A stretch of 64,000 nt of DNA from Echinostoma caproni. Its lineage: Eukaryota > Platyhelminthes > Trematoda > Plagiorchiida > Echinostomatidae. The DNA lies in NCBI GenBank assembly GCA_900618425.1, contig UZAN01039623.1, positions 4,372 to 68,371 on the forward strand. The letters are read 5' to 3'. The notes under the pieces were generated by a model, which was given only the letters and a program-made list of their open reading frames with translations, made no database searches and had not been told where the DNA came from. Numbering within the stretch: the first letter of the stretch is position 1; every line of letters starts with the position of its first letter. The position numbers were made by a program, and so were the translations under genes. This document shows positions 37,002 to 50,238 of the stretch, one piece after another.

Positions 37002-37073
37002 CGTGTAACACTAGGTTGGGGAATTGAAGGCAGGCTGGAATTGAGCAGCATTAGCTCCTTTTGGCATCGACCG
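37002..37073 (-). CDS. FRMD3/5-like: FRMD3/5-like exon: FERM-adjacent region, second part
   Basis: The acceptor has a textbook CT-rich tract (CCTCTCTCTCTTCCAG); the donor is GTGAGT. It has one base, 23 codons, then two bases. The peptide GRCQKELMLLNSSLPSIPQP, then SVT, follows the FRMD3/5 segment SGKVAKE(V/L)-E-SSKI-REPPE-HR in spacing and pattern. It links in frame on both sides, and the split codon at the far junction gives Arg just before GVRQSRQS in the next exon. Confidence 0.85.
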
Positions 37074-37733
37074 CTGGAAGAGAGAGAGGATGCAAAACAG
37101 GAACTGTGCGTGAACGCTAGTCTGTTTACGATTTTGAGAGCCCAGTTTGTGACCATGGTAACGTGGACCAGCATTTTGATATAAAAAATAGTTTTGTACT
37201 GGAGACAAAATGGTGTTACGTCAACACATCCACTCTAGGATCAGCTGCACAAATTAGAACACTGGAACTCAGATTGAACTGTGAGCAGCTGTCTATCGGT
37301 ATTGGCCTACAATTAATCTTATCATAAAGTTTACAAAACCAGTCTTCAAAACTGGACATCAAGCAGGTTGTTTTCAATCCGATTGGTGATGATCGTTCCT
37401 GAATGGGGTCTTTCTACTCATTATACTGATCAACCCGGGTCGCATGGAGTGAGAAATGAAAGATATTTTTAAATATTATAATAGCATTATAGCTCTCAAC
37501 GATTGCCATTAATTATCGCATACTGTATTTAACTAGAGTCTTGCCCTTCACTAAAAATACCCATGCAGAATGGACATTTATTCCATAAAGCTGTTTTAAT
37601 GTACCAAATATAAACGTAACAACGGTACTTAATAAATATTTTGATATGATTCTAAAACCGACATAGATTCAAAAATTGACAATGCTGTATTCAGTAGATT
37701 GTTCAATTCGTCCACAAAATGAGGACAACTTAC

Positions 37734-37811
37734 GTGAATGTGTAGAACTGACGTCTCTTGAAAATGCCCCCGTTTGCTTTTGATTCTTTGGCATCCACGG
37801 AGCGATTTAGA
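37734..37811 (-). CDS. FRMD3/5-like: FRMD3/5-like exon: FERM-adjacent region, first part
   Basis: The acceptor is CTGTTTAATTGACAG and the donor GTAAGT. It has one base, 25 codons, then two bases. The peptide is lysine- and serine-rich and ends ANGGIFKRRQFYTF. It lines up with the FERM-adjacent motif SSKIFFKGSRFRYSG of FRMD3/5, in which basic and aromatic residues alternate. In related proteins this region carries regulatory phosphorylation sites. It is recognisable but more diverged than the FERM exons. Confidence 0.85.
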
Positions 37812-38718
37812 CTGTCAATTAAACAGAAGTACATGCAAGAAGACTTGTATTTTTAAATTGGTTTCAATGGTAAGCAATCGATTGTCTATCAGGCATAGTA
37901 AAAGCGTGCCGGAAATTATTCAAAAATGTAACAACCCCCAAAACTAAAGTTTTTAAGATAAATGTGTACACAGAAGGAGAAACAGAAGAACTAAATCGAT
38001 TTTTTCTCCACAAAAATAGATTGGTTAGGCATTGGATTACAATCACTCAATACGGATTGTTTTCAATATTCCTCTGTTGTAACGATAGGCGTGTAAATAC
38101 ATGTGGTATTTAATACAATGATGACAATGATGGGATGAAATCAGCTCGTGTGTATCAACTTGCAAAATGATGATTTCATCAAACAAAGACCATAATTGGA
38201 ACGATCAGAATCAATATCAATGTCTTGTATTTTTTGTTCATTGAAATTTCAATAAATTATTTTATTTTTCTTCCTACACCGGGCCATTGCCTAACCATAA
38301 GCAAAATCTTACAGCCGAATAACACGATCGAGTATTGATAACTGAACAGACCGTGATTCTTGTAAATGCAGTGAACACTGAGATTTGGAAATTACCATTC
38401 TTTACCCTGGATATTGTAAGTTAAGCGACGACTGAGCTGTATGGATAATAATTCCAACAATTGTGTCGGTGTGTTTGAACAAAACGCTTACTGTTAGTCC
38501 AGAGGGATGAAGTGCTGTGATGAAATATTTATCCATGAAGGTTTAGCCTGAAGGTTTCGTCTGTACGTGCCATATTATGCTGGCCATAAATATCGGTAAC
38601 ACTTTTCATACTCCCAGGTTATTTAGCCATTGAACTTCCTTCCATCTCACGTTTTTAAAGATTATTTTATTTCGGTTTATATAAAACAGAGCCGATCACT
38701 GACAACTGAAGAGCTTAC

Positions 38719-38807
38719 GTGAAAAAGCATTGACGATCTACGGCCCATTTCCAAAGGGCCTCAGCCGACTCCGCTGTCGGACACTTGAAACCGAGTGTAT
38801 GGCGGCG
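38719..38807 (-). CDS. FRMD3/5-like: FRMD3/5-like exon: FERM F3 final helix
   Basis: The acceptor is TCCTTTATTATAG and the donor GTAAGC. It has 29 codons plus two bases. The peptide contains RRHTLGFKCPTAESAEALWK and ends WAVDRQCFF. This is the GFK-P----A--LWK--V----FF pattern that closes every FERM F3 lobe. The usual ACKHLWK is AEALWK here, while the tryptophan and the FF pair remain. The phase fits both neighbours, so nothing coding is missing between 43032 and this exon. Confidence 0.93.
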
Positions 38808-41800
38808 CTATAATAAAGGAAGAACAATAATTTTTTGTCACCCAGCATATGAAAGCCATGGTAGATCATGAACATTGTCAGAAAGTATTGATGAACTAAG
38901 TTTTCTGTTACAAAATCAAAAGAATACTACTCTGGTTGTCATTTTGAAAATACTCAGAGTGACCGCGATCATAAACTCAAAACGAGATATTATATTTTTC
39001 TGAGAAATAAATACAACAGGGAGAGAAAATGAAAGGAATAACGAACTTGTGGGTAAAGAACTTCAGATTTATAAATTTACACGTGTGTGCTATTGTCAGT
39101 GTCCGGTCAGAAGAGCGATAAACCAATGCAGATTTTTGGAAATGCAATGACAATCGTTGTGGCACATGTGCATGTTGGCAAGTGTACGTCGACACATTCA
39201 TTTTACGATCAACTTTCAACTTTCCTGGAATTGCTTTTTTTGATCAACCACTGTTATTTAGTGCGATCTGTTTTCATCATTTTGAGCTACCGCGATATAC
39301 TTTATTCAGCGTTGCTTATTTCAATGAGCTAATTTGGCTACTGACTAGTAGTAATAGAATACACGTGGAAACACGTGCAGGTTGCTATGCAAATCGAGGA
39401 AAGAACAACGATTTTGAAATTGAAAAACTTCTGTTCATTAATAGATGTAAGTGATCCTCCAACCGGCGACTTCGACGTGTCCAGCAGTTTTAGCTTTTTT
39501 ATTCGGTTAATGCATAGAGACACTGAGTGATATGGCTGGTTGTCGCAAACAGTGGCGCTCGTGCATCCACTTATTATTCCCCAAACATCATTCTAAATGA
39601 ATCCCCCATCTTCCAATCTTATTGGCTTTCAACATTTATATTTTCATCTCGCTCTTTTATCCAAATGGGTAACCAAAAGACAGCAACCAAAACCGGCGCA
39701 CGAAAGTGCATGATTAATGGTTGTAAAAACTGAACTGAACTGATAGTCGAATTTACTCGGTTAACTACCAGTCACCATTTTATCGTAGTGGGAGCAGACA
39801 ATGGTGTAACTTCCCTAGATGATAGCACACGCAACATGCATCGAATCTGTGCTAAAAGCTGTTCATATTCAGACCCATTGTATGTTTGTACTGCATTGAG
39901 GTCGTCTGCACAGAGATATCTGGGTATTCTCAAACAATATCCAAGGTTTTTTCTGGAGCTGAACATATTTATGAGAATACAGATTTTAGATATTATTTGA
40001 GGTCACACTTTCATTCCTTTTCATTTCAAACTTATCTTTCCATATATATTGTTTTCTTACATATTGTTCTAAGGCATTTTACTGAGACAATTTAAACAAA
40101 CCTTTCCCGAGATTAATTTGAAAAGAAAAGACCATATTGCAATACTGTAAGATTTATGTCCAGGACGATTTCGCTGCATCTCAACATGGTGCATACTGCA
40201 GAAAATACAATGTTTATATAGGGTTTTAGCATAGCAACAAAGTAAAGCAAAATACATTAAAAACAGACAAAACATAACAGAGGGAGGGGTAAACGGAGCC
40301 ATATCACCAGGGTAGGGAGAGACTAACATACAGTTCTTTTTGCTGGCACAGGGGGGGGGGCTTCCATCGATTAATCGCAATTGCTTCAGCAAACCTTAGC
40401 AATCTTGCGACTTGTGACTTGTAGACAATTGTCTAAGTTAATCGCGTTTGTTAGCAAACGAATGCCGGACAGGAATATCTCACCAGGTACGTATATCCAG
40501 GTGTGCATATTTATATTTCTGACTTGTAAAATTATTGGGAAATAACTTATGAGTCCTTCTTGTTGAAACTAAGGGCCCTTATTTTCTTTGGCATAAAATA
40601 ACCACACCGATTCATCAAGTCTTCCCTGTCTAAAATATCATGAGTATATTTCATTGGGTTGTTTTTGGTAGCATTTATTGGTATCTTACTAGTCAGCTGT
40701 AACGTGTAGATATGGCGTAATTAGAAAATGATTTGGGAAACAGACTGCGTCGTGCCCGAAGCCACCAACAAAGCGTCATACAGGGTGCTCGTAAACAAAC
40801 GGTCTCAAATTATGTTCTTTTTCATGAATTCGAGGCGAACCCAATGTAATACAGCTCAATATTCGTCCAGCATCTTGAGTGAAACAGACTATAACAGTTA
40901 TGAAGCCTGATACCTCATCCGTTAATAGGCAATATTTGCATCTCAAACAAACCTATTCCTCGGACAACACGACACATTTCAGTTTTGAGCTACTAGCGAT
41001 GCAAGAAATATCGTTCAAATGTCTCACTCAACGATTGCTATAGACCGGATGATTATCGGAGGAACCGGCATTTCATACAGCAATCTGTTTTTGTTCGATG
41101 AGGTGATATTGTTTATAAAATGAAAGATTTTTACTGGGCAGCCTAGATTATCATATAATAATAAAACTAATCTCACAGGTAACTGGGAAACCCACTGAAT
41201 AGTTCATGCACACGGAAAATGTATTTATCAATTGGTTATTTCGTCTCATTGGTATGAACCATCGTCCCCCGCTTCCCTTTATCTACGTGACCATTAGGTC
41301 AACTAGGATATTGTGTACCGATTGAGTTTGTAAGCAATACACTGTAAACAGTTGCAATCACTTACCACTCATAAAAGGGAACCGCCTACTCGAATCCACA
41401 GATGTACCGCTGCTTGTGGTAAAAACCAGAAGGGATATTCTGTTGAAGCGGTTTTCACGAGGAATGATTAGAACCATAAATGGTTGCGTGGATAAGCACC
41501 TTTGTACAACTCCGTGGACATACAAATTCTCTTGTTCGCTTGGATAGCCCTCCGGATACACTTATGGTTTGCTGTCGATCGTGTAGTCACATTATCCGCA
41601 CATGAACGACCTTTTAAGAAGTCAGTCGCTCAATACTGCACCAGCCTGATAAATTATTTATCTTGATATAACATAAGAGCTAATTGACTATGAGTCCGAA
41701 AATGCCGATCCAAATTGTCATCGATACTTTGAAAGAGAAATGGTACAAATTACCAAGAACTGGGTCCATTGAAAACCGTTATATGCATCTATGTTCGTTT

Positions 41801-43031
41801 TTGGAAATAATTGCAAGTGTGAGCCTTTGTGAAATCTCACAATGCGAGGGGATGAAAACCGTGAAAAGCGAACAGACTCAGAAATGTTTGTTGGTAATTG
41901 CTAGCTCGCCGGTCACACGACAAGATGATACGGATAATAAACGTGTAAAGGTGTATGCATGATTGGAAGTAGAGATTATTGGAGAGAAAAAGGATCCCCA
42001 GGATCTTTCTTTCTTTAAATTGGACAATTGAATATTAAGTACTGTATTAAGATGGACGGAATTATGCAAACCGAAATCAAAGGCATGTTTCGAACTATCA
42101 AAGTATTCAGTCCAACGGAGAAGATTGATACAACACCTTCCTAAGGCGTCGTGCTCAGATGGATGCATCACTGGAAAGAGCTCAAAGTGGCATGGATGAA
42201 TCCAGTACGACGCGAAGCTAATCAGGGACCAGAAAGGTGAATAGTTTGTCGGACATTTTATCCATCCACCGCCTTAAACAAATCAGATACACGTCCTCAC
42301 GAACAATTCATTGGGCCTGTAAACGCTGATGTTGACCGAAAGTTGGATCGGGGACAAAAGTGAAACTAACACTAATGATCGAAAATCGGTGATTAGAATC
42401 CTGCGGTGTGCAGAGATTTGGATGAATGCTTTGAAGACCATGCTAAACGTTACACTGAAGTAACTCAGATGTTATGAGCAAACTTTGAAATTTATTTTTC
42501 TTTCTGATACATTATTATGGAGTTTCATTTTATTAAATAGATGAAATCGTTTGTAGATTTTCAGGAAGCTTAGATGGCCAGTTGAAGGTGAACGTCAAAC
42601 AGTTTGAACTGGACAGCAATCGATATCTAGCGTACTGTTTGCAAATGTGATCCACTCAATCCACTCGTGACTAAATCTATTTGGAAGGAAACAAAACTTA
42701 GTAAACTTATGTTTGCGGTATTTTCCAGTACAAAGCAAAAAATATCGCAATAATGTATTTGTGCATCCAACTTTTTCTGATTTTCACATCTAGCTACTAA
42801 TAAATGTTATAGTAAGCAGTGTAGATTAATAATGTTCTCTAATTGTTCGTATATTTTGCGGGGTTGAGACAAAACAGGTGTCCGACTAGAGTTAAGTTAT
42901 ATATCCCAATTTGATTGCTTTGAGTCATAGTTTTATAATTTTTTGTAAGTAGCTGCGAAAGCTGTTTAAATTAAAAGTATGAGTGAATGATATAAGTCGT
43001 GATCAACTCAATCGGAAGAGGAAAAACTCAC
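38808..43031. other. Intronic stretch with repeat X copy 3
   Basis: It holds repeat X copy 3 (40153-40208, plus strand) and an ACTGA pentamer run near 39,729-39,743. A 92-codon plus-strand open frame at 41,684-41,962 is not recognised. A splice-site-like minus-strand segment near 41,374-41,430 does not fit the gene's phases. Confidence 0.5.
40153..40208 (+). repeat. Dispersed repeat X, copy 3 (partial)
   Basis: Contains TCGCTGCATCTCAAC and GCAGAAAATAC, matching the centre of copies 1 and 2. Confidence 0.55.
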
Positions 43032-43095
43032 TTGTTCCCATTCAACTTGTATGATAAACAATTTGCCCTCGTAGCTGATTTTGTTGATCTTCTGC
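43032..43095 (-). CDS. FRMD3/5-like: FRMD3/5-like exon: FERM F3 middle strands
   Basis: A 64-nt exon. The acceptor has a very good pyrimidine tract ending GCTCTAG; the donor is GTGAGT. The first base completes Trp from the previous exon; the peptide is QKINKISYEGKLFIIQVEWE followed by Q. This is the F3 W--I-K(I/L)-(F/Y)EGK-F strand pair. The EGK form is typical of FRMD3/FRMD5; many relatives have KRK or KK-. It ends in phase 0, matching the phase-0 start at 38807. Confidence 0.92.
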
Positions 43096-44749
43096 CTAGA
43101 GCGGGGAAACAAAAAAAAGATGAGAATAAGGATGTAAAGGAGGGTAAAAGTTCTTCTACCGGCAGACTAAGGGAAACATTGCTTTGGGCGGAGGCGAGGT
43201 CATGAACTTCGAGAAGAGGCAAAGTAAAATATACACTCATACATGCACAGACCTCATTCTTCACTCAACCACAGCCGTAACCCGGTTCACGGAAACATGC
43301 ACATTTGGGAACATGGCGCAAAACGTTTGAATAGCGGAGGTTTAATTTACATGCACAATAACGGGCGCGGTTGTTCTGAACATTGATTATTCTTGAAACG
43401 ACAAACAAAAAGCAGTGTGTGCACTGTTTGTGAAAATTTATTTGACTGTTTTATATAACGGAGTGAGACATCAATTATGTTGACTACGTTTGCCGATGCT
43501 GAGACTGTAACATACGAACATAATAGATTGGTAGTCATGATTTGTCACTTTGTACCCGAAACCGTTTTGCTCTAGTTTGCACACAAATACCGTTTCCATA
43601 TGTAGTACAAACTGTACTGTGGTTTATATTTCATAGTTCCGAAAATGTGTGCCTCAAATTGGATAGCATACAAACCAGAAATACAATAGTGGCAGTTTGA
43701 GGTTTTTTCAGTTTATTGCTGCGCTGACTTTTGCGTCGTGTCCCCGAAATTGCAGAACACTGATTCACAATAAACCCTCGTTAGAAACAATGTAATATGG
43801 AAACCCAAAGTGCAAAATCCTTCAAACTTTCCATTCGCTTAGTAAGTCCTACTCAACGAGAATAGATTGAAATTATCTCAGTAGCAAAATAAATCTCTTG
43901 TCGCAGTTGATCGAAACCTGGTGCCTATGTTTCATTTGTTTACAATTCACGAGATTTGATACGCTTGGTTTGCGACAGTTACGGAGAAATGTCACATTTC
44001 TGGCTACTAAACCAACAGTGATGACAACTGCAATTGCCATTAGCCGTTTGTGCTTATAAACAGTCAGTTAGGAGGATTAACGATTTTTATCTCAAGCTCG
44101 TCTGTTGCATAAAATATTTCCCTAATCTGATATTGATTTCGCAAAAATGGGTGAGAAAAATTCCATAGTTATGATAAAATTACCTGACAGCAACCATAAA
44201 CTTCCAATGTACTTCTCTTTAGATTTGATTTTTCTTTAGCACCATTATTATCATTTTCGTTTTAGCCGGATTTGGGGACTGTCATTCATGCACAATTTAT
44301 TTCATGTATTTAAGAATTTCCTAAATACTAGCATCATCACAAGACAGGTTGATTGCACCTGTTCCTCGTTATTTCCCGTTGTGTTCAAACATTCGTTCGA
44401 TCAGAATGATTACAAGTTTTTGACGCCAAAAACTTTCGACTAGCTAAAATCAGCGCGTAGGTTATAGGTCATCAGTCACGCTTGTAGTAAACAGAAGGGA
44501 ACGGTAGATGACCATGCTTATCGATCGGAACCATAGGGACAGCTTTAACATGACTGGGGTCAGGCTAACTACCAAGTCCAGTTTTTTAAAGAGGCTCTGT
44601 TTGCGACGCCGAATCGCTCAGGTCTCAACAAACCACCACAATCGTTTCAATAACACGAAAGTTTTGCCTCAAATTGATGCGAATTTGACAGTCTATTGGA
44701 TGAAGGAAAATAGAGCTGGAGGAATCTCTTCATTTTCATTTTGACTTCC
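43096..44749. other. Intronic stretch without supported genes
   Basis: AT-rich, with only small open frames. No supported feature. Confidence 0.5.
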
Positions 44750-44915
44750 TTTATATTGAGTATACAAGGGTAGAACTTTCAGGTAGGGGGAAGCGGCCAA
44801 TCAAAGGGCTACCATACAACACAAATAATGGGGAAAGACAGGTGGTAGTGGTAAGAGACGAACACAGGTCCTCCGGGGTGATGATTGGTGACGTTATCAC
44901 CGGGCCACCAACGCT
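44750..44915 (-). mobile_element. SINE-like element copy S4
   Basis: The minus strand reads GTTGGTGGCCCGGTGATAAC, then GTCACCAATCATCACCCCGG. A degenerate box B (GTGTTCGTCTC) follows, then the GTATGGTAGCCCTTTGATTG body and the tail CTGAAAGTTCTACCCTTGTA. It is the most complete copy of this sub-family in the window, and S2 and S3 match it. Confidence 0.7.
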
Positions 44916-45349
44916 TCAAGCCATTCAGCACTTAGCCTTCTCGGGACGTGCTCCGCGATCCTAGGAGGGCCATCATTTCTCTTTTCTTCCGATATACCGG
45001 CAACCATCAAACAGTTAAACTGATAAACATGGAGTCTGGCTTGTCCAAGTTTGATTCTGTCATTTTTAATTTTATTTTATGGAGAACGATTAACGAACGT
45101 GCGTGGGATATCCTCGTTAGGTTATTTTTAAGCGATGTTGTCCTTTTTGCTCGTTTTGAAGGTCTTTAAATGGTTATGTGATGAGATAACATTTAATTGG
45201 TACGTCGTATCTCCCAACGGATGACTGTTCAGCGAATTTAACTTGGACAAGCCGAACTCTCAATTTACTAATTATTGTATTTACCTTTTAAATTCTTCTG
45301 CCGAAACAAGCATATCGAAGGAACACAGATATGATAGTTCATTTGTCTG

Positions 45350-45440
45350 TAGTTTCACCAGGCAGCCTCTGTGTGGCCGCAACCCCCCTCCTGAAAGTTG
45401 ACTGTACATTTGTATATTCAACAAATAGAAAAAACAAGTA
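45350..45440 (+). mobile_element. SINE-like tail fragment S5
   Basis: Contains GGCAGCCTCTGTGTGGCCGC, then CTCCTGAAAGTTGACTGTAC and ATTTGTATATTCAACAAATA. It is nearly the same body and tail as S1 and S6, with no head. It lies about 430 bp from S4 in the opposite orientation. Confidence 0.7.
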
Positions 45441-46796
45441 AAAATAAATTTATTTATTATTTATTCATAAACTATAAACTGTGTATGTATGTGAATTTGG
45501 ATATCGACTCTATGATTCCTGATCTTGTGAAATATTTTCGCAGAATATATTCTTAAATACATAGATTAGGAAAGTCAGTTTCTTGAAGCTCACTGTACAC
45601 CGACGAAAGAAATGGCCAATATATGTAGGATTGAGCAACCGAGGGTTGGAAGCATCGCATAGCATCGGGAAAAAATACTGTGACAGTAAATCAAGAAAAA
45701 TGCACCAATTACTTCAAAGTAAACGCGATCTGTTCCACAAAAACGCTACCTTTTGAATCATCCATGACATAGTCTGTGTGAGAAAGATGAAAACCAGTAA
45801 ATTTGACCATCTTGCGTGTATAAATGCACCACATATACTCTTGACTTTCTGTTCACCTGACTTCAAAAAATATGTAAATGTAGCTACAACTACTGCAGAG
45901 CAGTAGCACTTACGAATTACAGTGACACGAACAAAGAAGTGAAAGGGCTGAAGAGATGACTTTTAATCTAGCATACTATGCTATTAGCAAATACAAGATA
46001 GGTAATGTCCGAATTCACAAAACGACTCAAAATAAGTTAATCCGGAGCAACCTAAGGCGCATCGGATGCAACAGGAGTTCTTTTGCAATCAAAGAAATTC
46101 AGCAATCCAGCTGATTTTCAAAATATAAAGCGTAACTACGGCATTTCACAGCAGTATTATCATTTTTTTAGTACACCACACATTTGCGAGAAATTCCATG
46201 TTTATAGTCAAACGGTAAATCAAATTCTTATCGCTGGAAACCACCAGTCGGTAGTACTAACAGCGAATGAATACGAAATCAATATCCTAAGAAAAAGAAT
46301 GGTTGCTTGATAAATTTTCCCTATAAATAGTTGACACAACCCTGTGATAACCTAATACCATATAGCTGGTTTGTGTAGAAGGTTCATGAGTTAGCTCCAA
46401 CAATCCATATGAAATGGTTTAAGTTTCACAAAACAGCCACATTGCACAAATGGCCTCGCTGAGCCCAGAGCAATTAGGTAGAGTAGGTGTCTTTTGTCTT
46501 CCGGGGTGGGGTCCAAAAGACTCCGAAAATGTATGGTTGAAGACATTGAAAGTCATGGCTGCGAACCGACAGTAATGGCGATCTTCCTCTCACTTATTAT
46601 CAGACCAGATTGCTTGCAATAGTATGTGCACAGTTGAACTGTGTACTCTGTGTGTTGACCAGAGAGGTTCGCTTGCATTTCCCGTCCCTAAAATTAAGTC
46701 CAGTCCCAACCATTCTTAAGCATTCTCACTGACCTTGTAAACAATGTGAATTTGGCAGCTATCAGTGAAGTTCGCTTCACTGTATTACATTGTACA

Positions 46797-46805
46797 ATGA
46801 TGATA

Positions 46806-46839
<34 letters not shown>

Positions 46840-46854
46840 CGACGATGATGATGA
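46797..46854. repeat. (ATG)n microsatellite
   Basis: About 58 bp of ATG/GAT repeats with two interrupting GAC units. Confidence 0.95.
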
Positions 46855-47469
46855 CTGAAAACTACCACACTGATACTACATAAAAATGAATGACGATACT
46901 GCCCATAACACTAATGTAGGACGGTTAGTGTCTTTAAGAAATTGATTAGCTCGGGTGTGAGACCCTCAACAAACAATCCCAAAGAGAGATAAGCAACCGT
47001 GTCCCTTTATCACAGTTTTCCACACAAATTGTATTCTGACAACACAATAGACCCTTTTTCTACTGATATATTTTGCAAGCATCAAACATACCATACATTT
47101 AGATGTATGATTTGTGTGTATACGGGTGTGGACTAGACGCTAAAGTTAATCATGCTATCCTAGGCTCCGAGCCTACACGTCGTGGAAAGTGGTTTCGTTC
47201 TTGAAATATGTAGTTTTCGGGTGAGATGAATAAAAAAAGATAGTCAATCCATGCTGCGAACAGTAAATCACGCCAGCAGCGTGCACACTGCTTATTAGGT
47301 TTTCATAAACCAGAAAATTGGAATCCCTACCGTTTCACGTTCTATGTGAACAAAGAAAAAAAGCTGCAAACAATACTTGTCCAAATAGTAGATTGGTCTC
47401 CCTACTTTGTCCATGATTACAATCAGCAATTCCGCTTTGCCAATGTGATGACTGCATAAAAAAAGTTAC

Positions 47470-47892
47470 TTTATCTCGCTAGCTACTCTGGAACTGGAAC
47501 TGCTTTTATGCAATCAATAATAGCTGTTAAGTTTTCAGAAGGTTTTACGACCCGATTGCAGATCCTTTTGATGGAACACACTGGACTACATTTTGGACAT
47601 CGGAAAACAAACACTAGGTTTCCGTGTTCTTCAGGCTGCCTGGTTTTCCTCCCGTTGTTCACTGGTCTCACATCGTCCCGAGTGAACCGCACAGCATATG
47701 ACCTTCGAGAAAAGCTTTCCCTTCATTCAGTGTACATTCACCCAGGCGGGCGAAATCCTAATTCACATCAACCATCAACGCGTTAATCTGTGCAGACCGG
47801 ATAACCCCGAAAGTTGTGTGAGAAAAGTCAACACTGTTGTTGCCGATACAGTGCATGTAAACAATAATGGAACAGAAACAATTATCTGGTGA
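47470..47892 (+). pseudogene. Frame-disrupted coding-like stretch, unidentified
   Basis: Coding-like segments follow one another on the plus strand in shifting frames. They are LASYSGTGTAFMQSIIAVKF (about 47.48-47.54 kb), DPFDGTHWTTFWTSENK (about 47.56 kb) and VSVFFRLPGFPPVVHWSHIV (about 47.62 kb). A longer one at 47,740-47,890 contains AGEILIHINHQRVNLCRPDN and ends TVHVNNNGTETII. The last could instead be an exon, with an acceptor ending TTCACCCAG and a GTGAGC donor. I do not recognise the protein. A chance pattern cannot be excluded. Confidence 0.3.
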
Positions 47893-48823
47893 GCTATGAA
47901 AATAAACTACAAAATATATAACGTAGTTATTCTGCTTATTTAGACTTGCCTATCCGTGATTACTAAAAGATTTACTTTGTAGCGGCCAGTTGCTATGACA
48001 CATATTGTGAGATTAGGGTGTCTTAGTGATAAATATTAACAAGAAAGGCCGCCTCTGTTGGTAGTCCGATTTTGTGCATATTTCGGTATACCAAAACGCT
48101 CCGGATAAATCATGTGTGTAATCCTGCAGTTTTCCGCCATTCCCATTCTCTATCAGTTGCTCTGATCTACTTCAATGAGAAATCATAACTACCTAATCAA
48201 TCGGCAAAGAAGTCAGCTTTCTCCAGTTGGCAACAGTTACCACAGAGCAGCCACAGCCACACATATACATGCGTGAGGCATCACGACCTCACTACAGTGA
48301 TGTCGTAACAAACGCAACAAACGCTATCGAACTCTATTGAATTTTGAAGTTACTGAAGAGTATTTAAACATTGCTCCCTCATCACCACTCAACTCAATGA
48401 ATTGAACTTCAATGCACTTTATTTATCCAGAACAATCAAGCTAGATTTCACTTTGATTGGAAAACGAAATAAACACGAATAGGTCACCTAGTTGAGATGA
48501 AAGGGCACGATGAGCGTCAGTTGTTATCCATGAAAAATGGAGTGTTAATATTCGAGAATTGAACTGTGAGATTCATCAATCAACGCCATCGGGTTTTCAC
48601 TGTTCTTCGTTAACGACGGAAAACTCACGCAAATGATCGTCAACACAGTTTTGCAAGCTACTCATAAACGAAACTATTTGACCACGTTCAGATGATCACA
48701 CTGCCATTTTGACATAAATATATATTTATTTATTATAAGAGTGTACTTGCAGTTCAGGTAGTAGTTAGCGTGAAGAACTGAATGAACTTATTCATAAAAT
48801 TTTATTCTGACTAATAAGCTTAC

Positions 48824-48912
48824 CAACTGAACACATGTGCTTTTCGACTTCCACGGAATGTGACAACACCTTCGTGGTTAAGGCCCATGTAGAAGTGGTT
48901 ATTCTTGCGGTC
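48824..48912 (-). CDS. FRMD3/5-like: FRMD3/5-like exon: FERM F3 lobe, first strands
   Basis: The acceptor is CATTTCAG and the donor GTAAGC. It has 29 codons plus two bases. The peptide reads DRKNNHFYMGLNHEGVVTF and continues RGSRKAHVFS, with the split last codon becoming Trp. This is the PH-like F3 start: a lysine/asparagine-rich turn, --LG----G-VVF-G, then (R/K)-H-F-W. The phrase F-G-(K/R)--H---W is closer to FRMD3/5 than to band 4.1/EPB41L proteins, which usually carry RIN-F-WPK. Confidence 0.93.
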
Positions 48913-50238
48913 CTGAAATGAATGAGCAGATATTTAAAAATTGCCATATTCATTGAGTTAGTAGAATAACCGACCAAAGAGAGTTCAGGTCCCATATAGT
49001 GCACTTACGTGCTGAATTCGTTTTTGATCGATCTAAGTGTGTTTTGTGACTTTCTGTTCCTGGTCTGCCCGTGTTAACAGTAATTTTCCACAATTTTCTA
49101 AAACTGTCTTTTATGCATACGGACTCAAAAAACAGGCCATCTCACATAAACTGCTCCCTAATAGTTATCCCTGACCTGAAAGAAAAAAGATTTCATTTTG
49201 ATTTCTAGATCCCTTGAAACTTTTCCCGTTACAGTGGAATAGATAGAGCTGTTTTGTTTTACTTTTTTTTTTCAAACAATCGGACTATTGTGGTATCTTA
49301 ATTAACAGGATAACGCGTGATCACGGATGCTCATTTCGCCGAGAAATCGTGGAAGCCCTATGAAATCCTCCAAACTCGCTTTAAATATCAACTCCTTAAA
49401 AGCACATACTTCAACATATGGACACAATGTAATTCCATACCTCGCTTGGCTATTGGTTAATCGTAAGAAAACAGTCACCCAACTCAGAGAATGAATTTTG
49501 AATTTCTTTTCTCATAAACTACAGCATAGACGTTTTTATGTTACTTTTTTGTTTTTGGTCGCAATTTGTTTTATATATCTACTGTACCAGTTATCGAATT
49601 ACTGCAAATTCGCCCTTTGGGTGCAAAAGGAGTTTCTCAACTTGAATTGAAAACAACAATGGGAGTTTAAAATAGTTAAGAAAGGCATCTTTGAGCATAA
49701 TAGAACGCAACCGTTTTCTTCCACATATGTTTTGCTGAGATCCGCAAATTTGGCAGTGTAGATTGAATCCCTACCTTATTCTTTTAGATGGTAGGTAACA
49801 TAGCCATTTGCAATGTATGAAATGGTCATTTAGAAGTAAAAGAGGAAAAAAAGAATAAATTATTTTATTGCATTGGTTGTGTTTTCCCCGCCGAGAAGCG
49901 CCTCTTTATCCCCTCGAAAAAATGGTTTGAGATAGAAGGTTAATCGTCAACACTAGAAAACGGAATAGTGTAAACTGAAACTTATCAAATGCAGTTTCCT
50001 TTGGTAATTTAAGTCTATTCAATCATAGCTATAGAACGTTGTTTGTTTTCAATTGGTTGATGAAAGAATCCAAAAGCGTTCTATCGCACAGTGATCAACA
50101 AAGTTATTTTTTATTGATCTTGGCAGGGGATCCAGCTTTATATTACATTTTTTAGCACATATCTGATTATTCATTTACGACTCAAATCGAGAAATTCACT
50201 TTTACACAGCAAACTTCGATGATAGCGAACCGACTTAC
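48913..50238. other. Intron without supported genes
   Basis: AT-rich sequence between two FERM exons with nothing else I can support. Confidence 0.55.

Noticed and set aside
41374..41430. Minus-strand exon-like segment with a good GTAAGT donor and a peptide (SSRRFPFMSG) that resembles the FERM-adjacent motif
   Set aside because: It lies between the F3 exons at 43032 and 38719, where the phases already match, and inserting it would break the frame. A better FERM-adjacent exon is at 37734-37811.
41684..41962. 92-codon plus-strand open frame starting near MSPKMPIQIVIDTLKEKW
   Set aside because: No recognisable family, no flanking splice or promoter evidence, and it is AT-rich like its surroundings. 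Kept only as a note.
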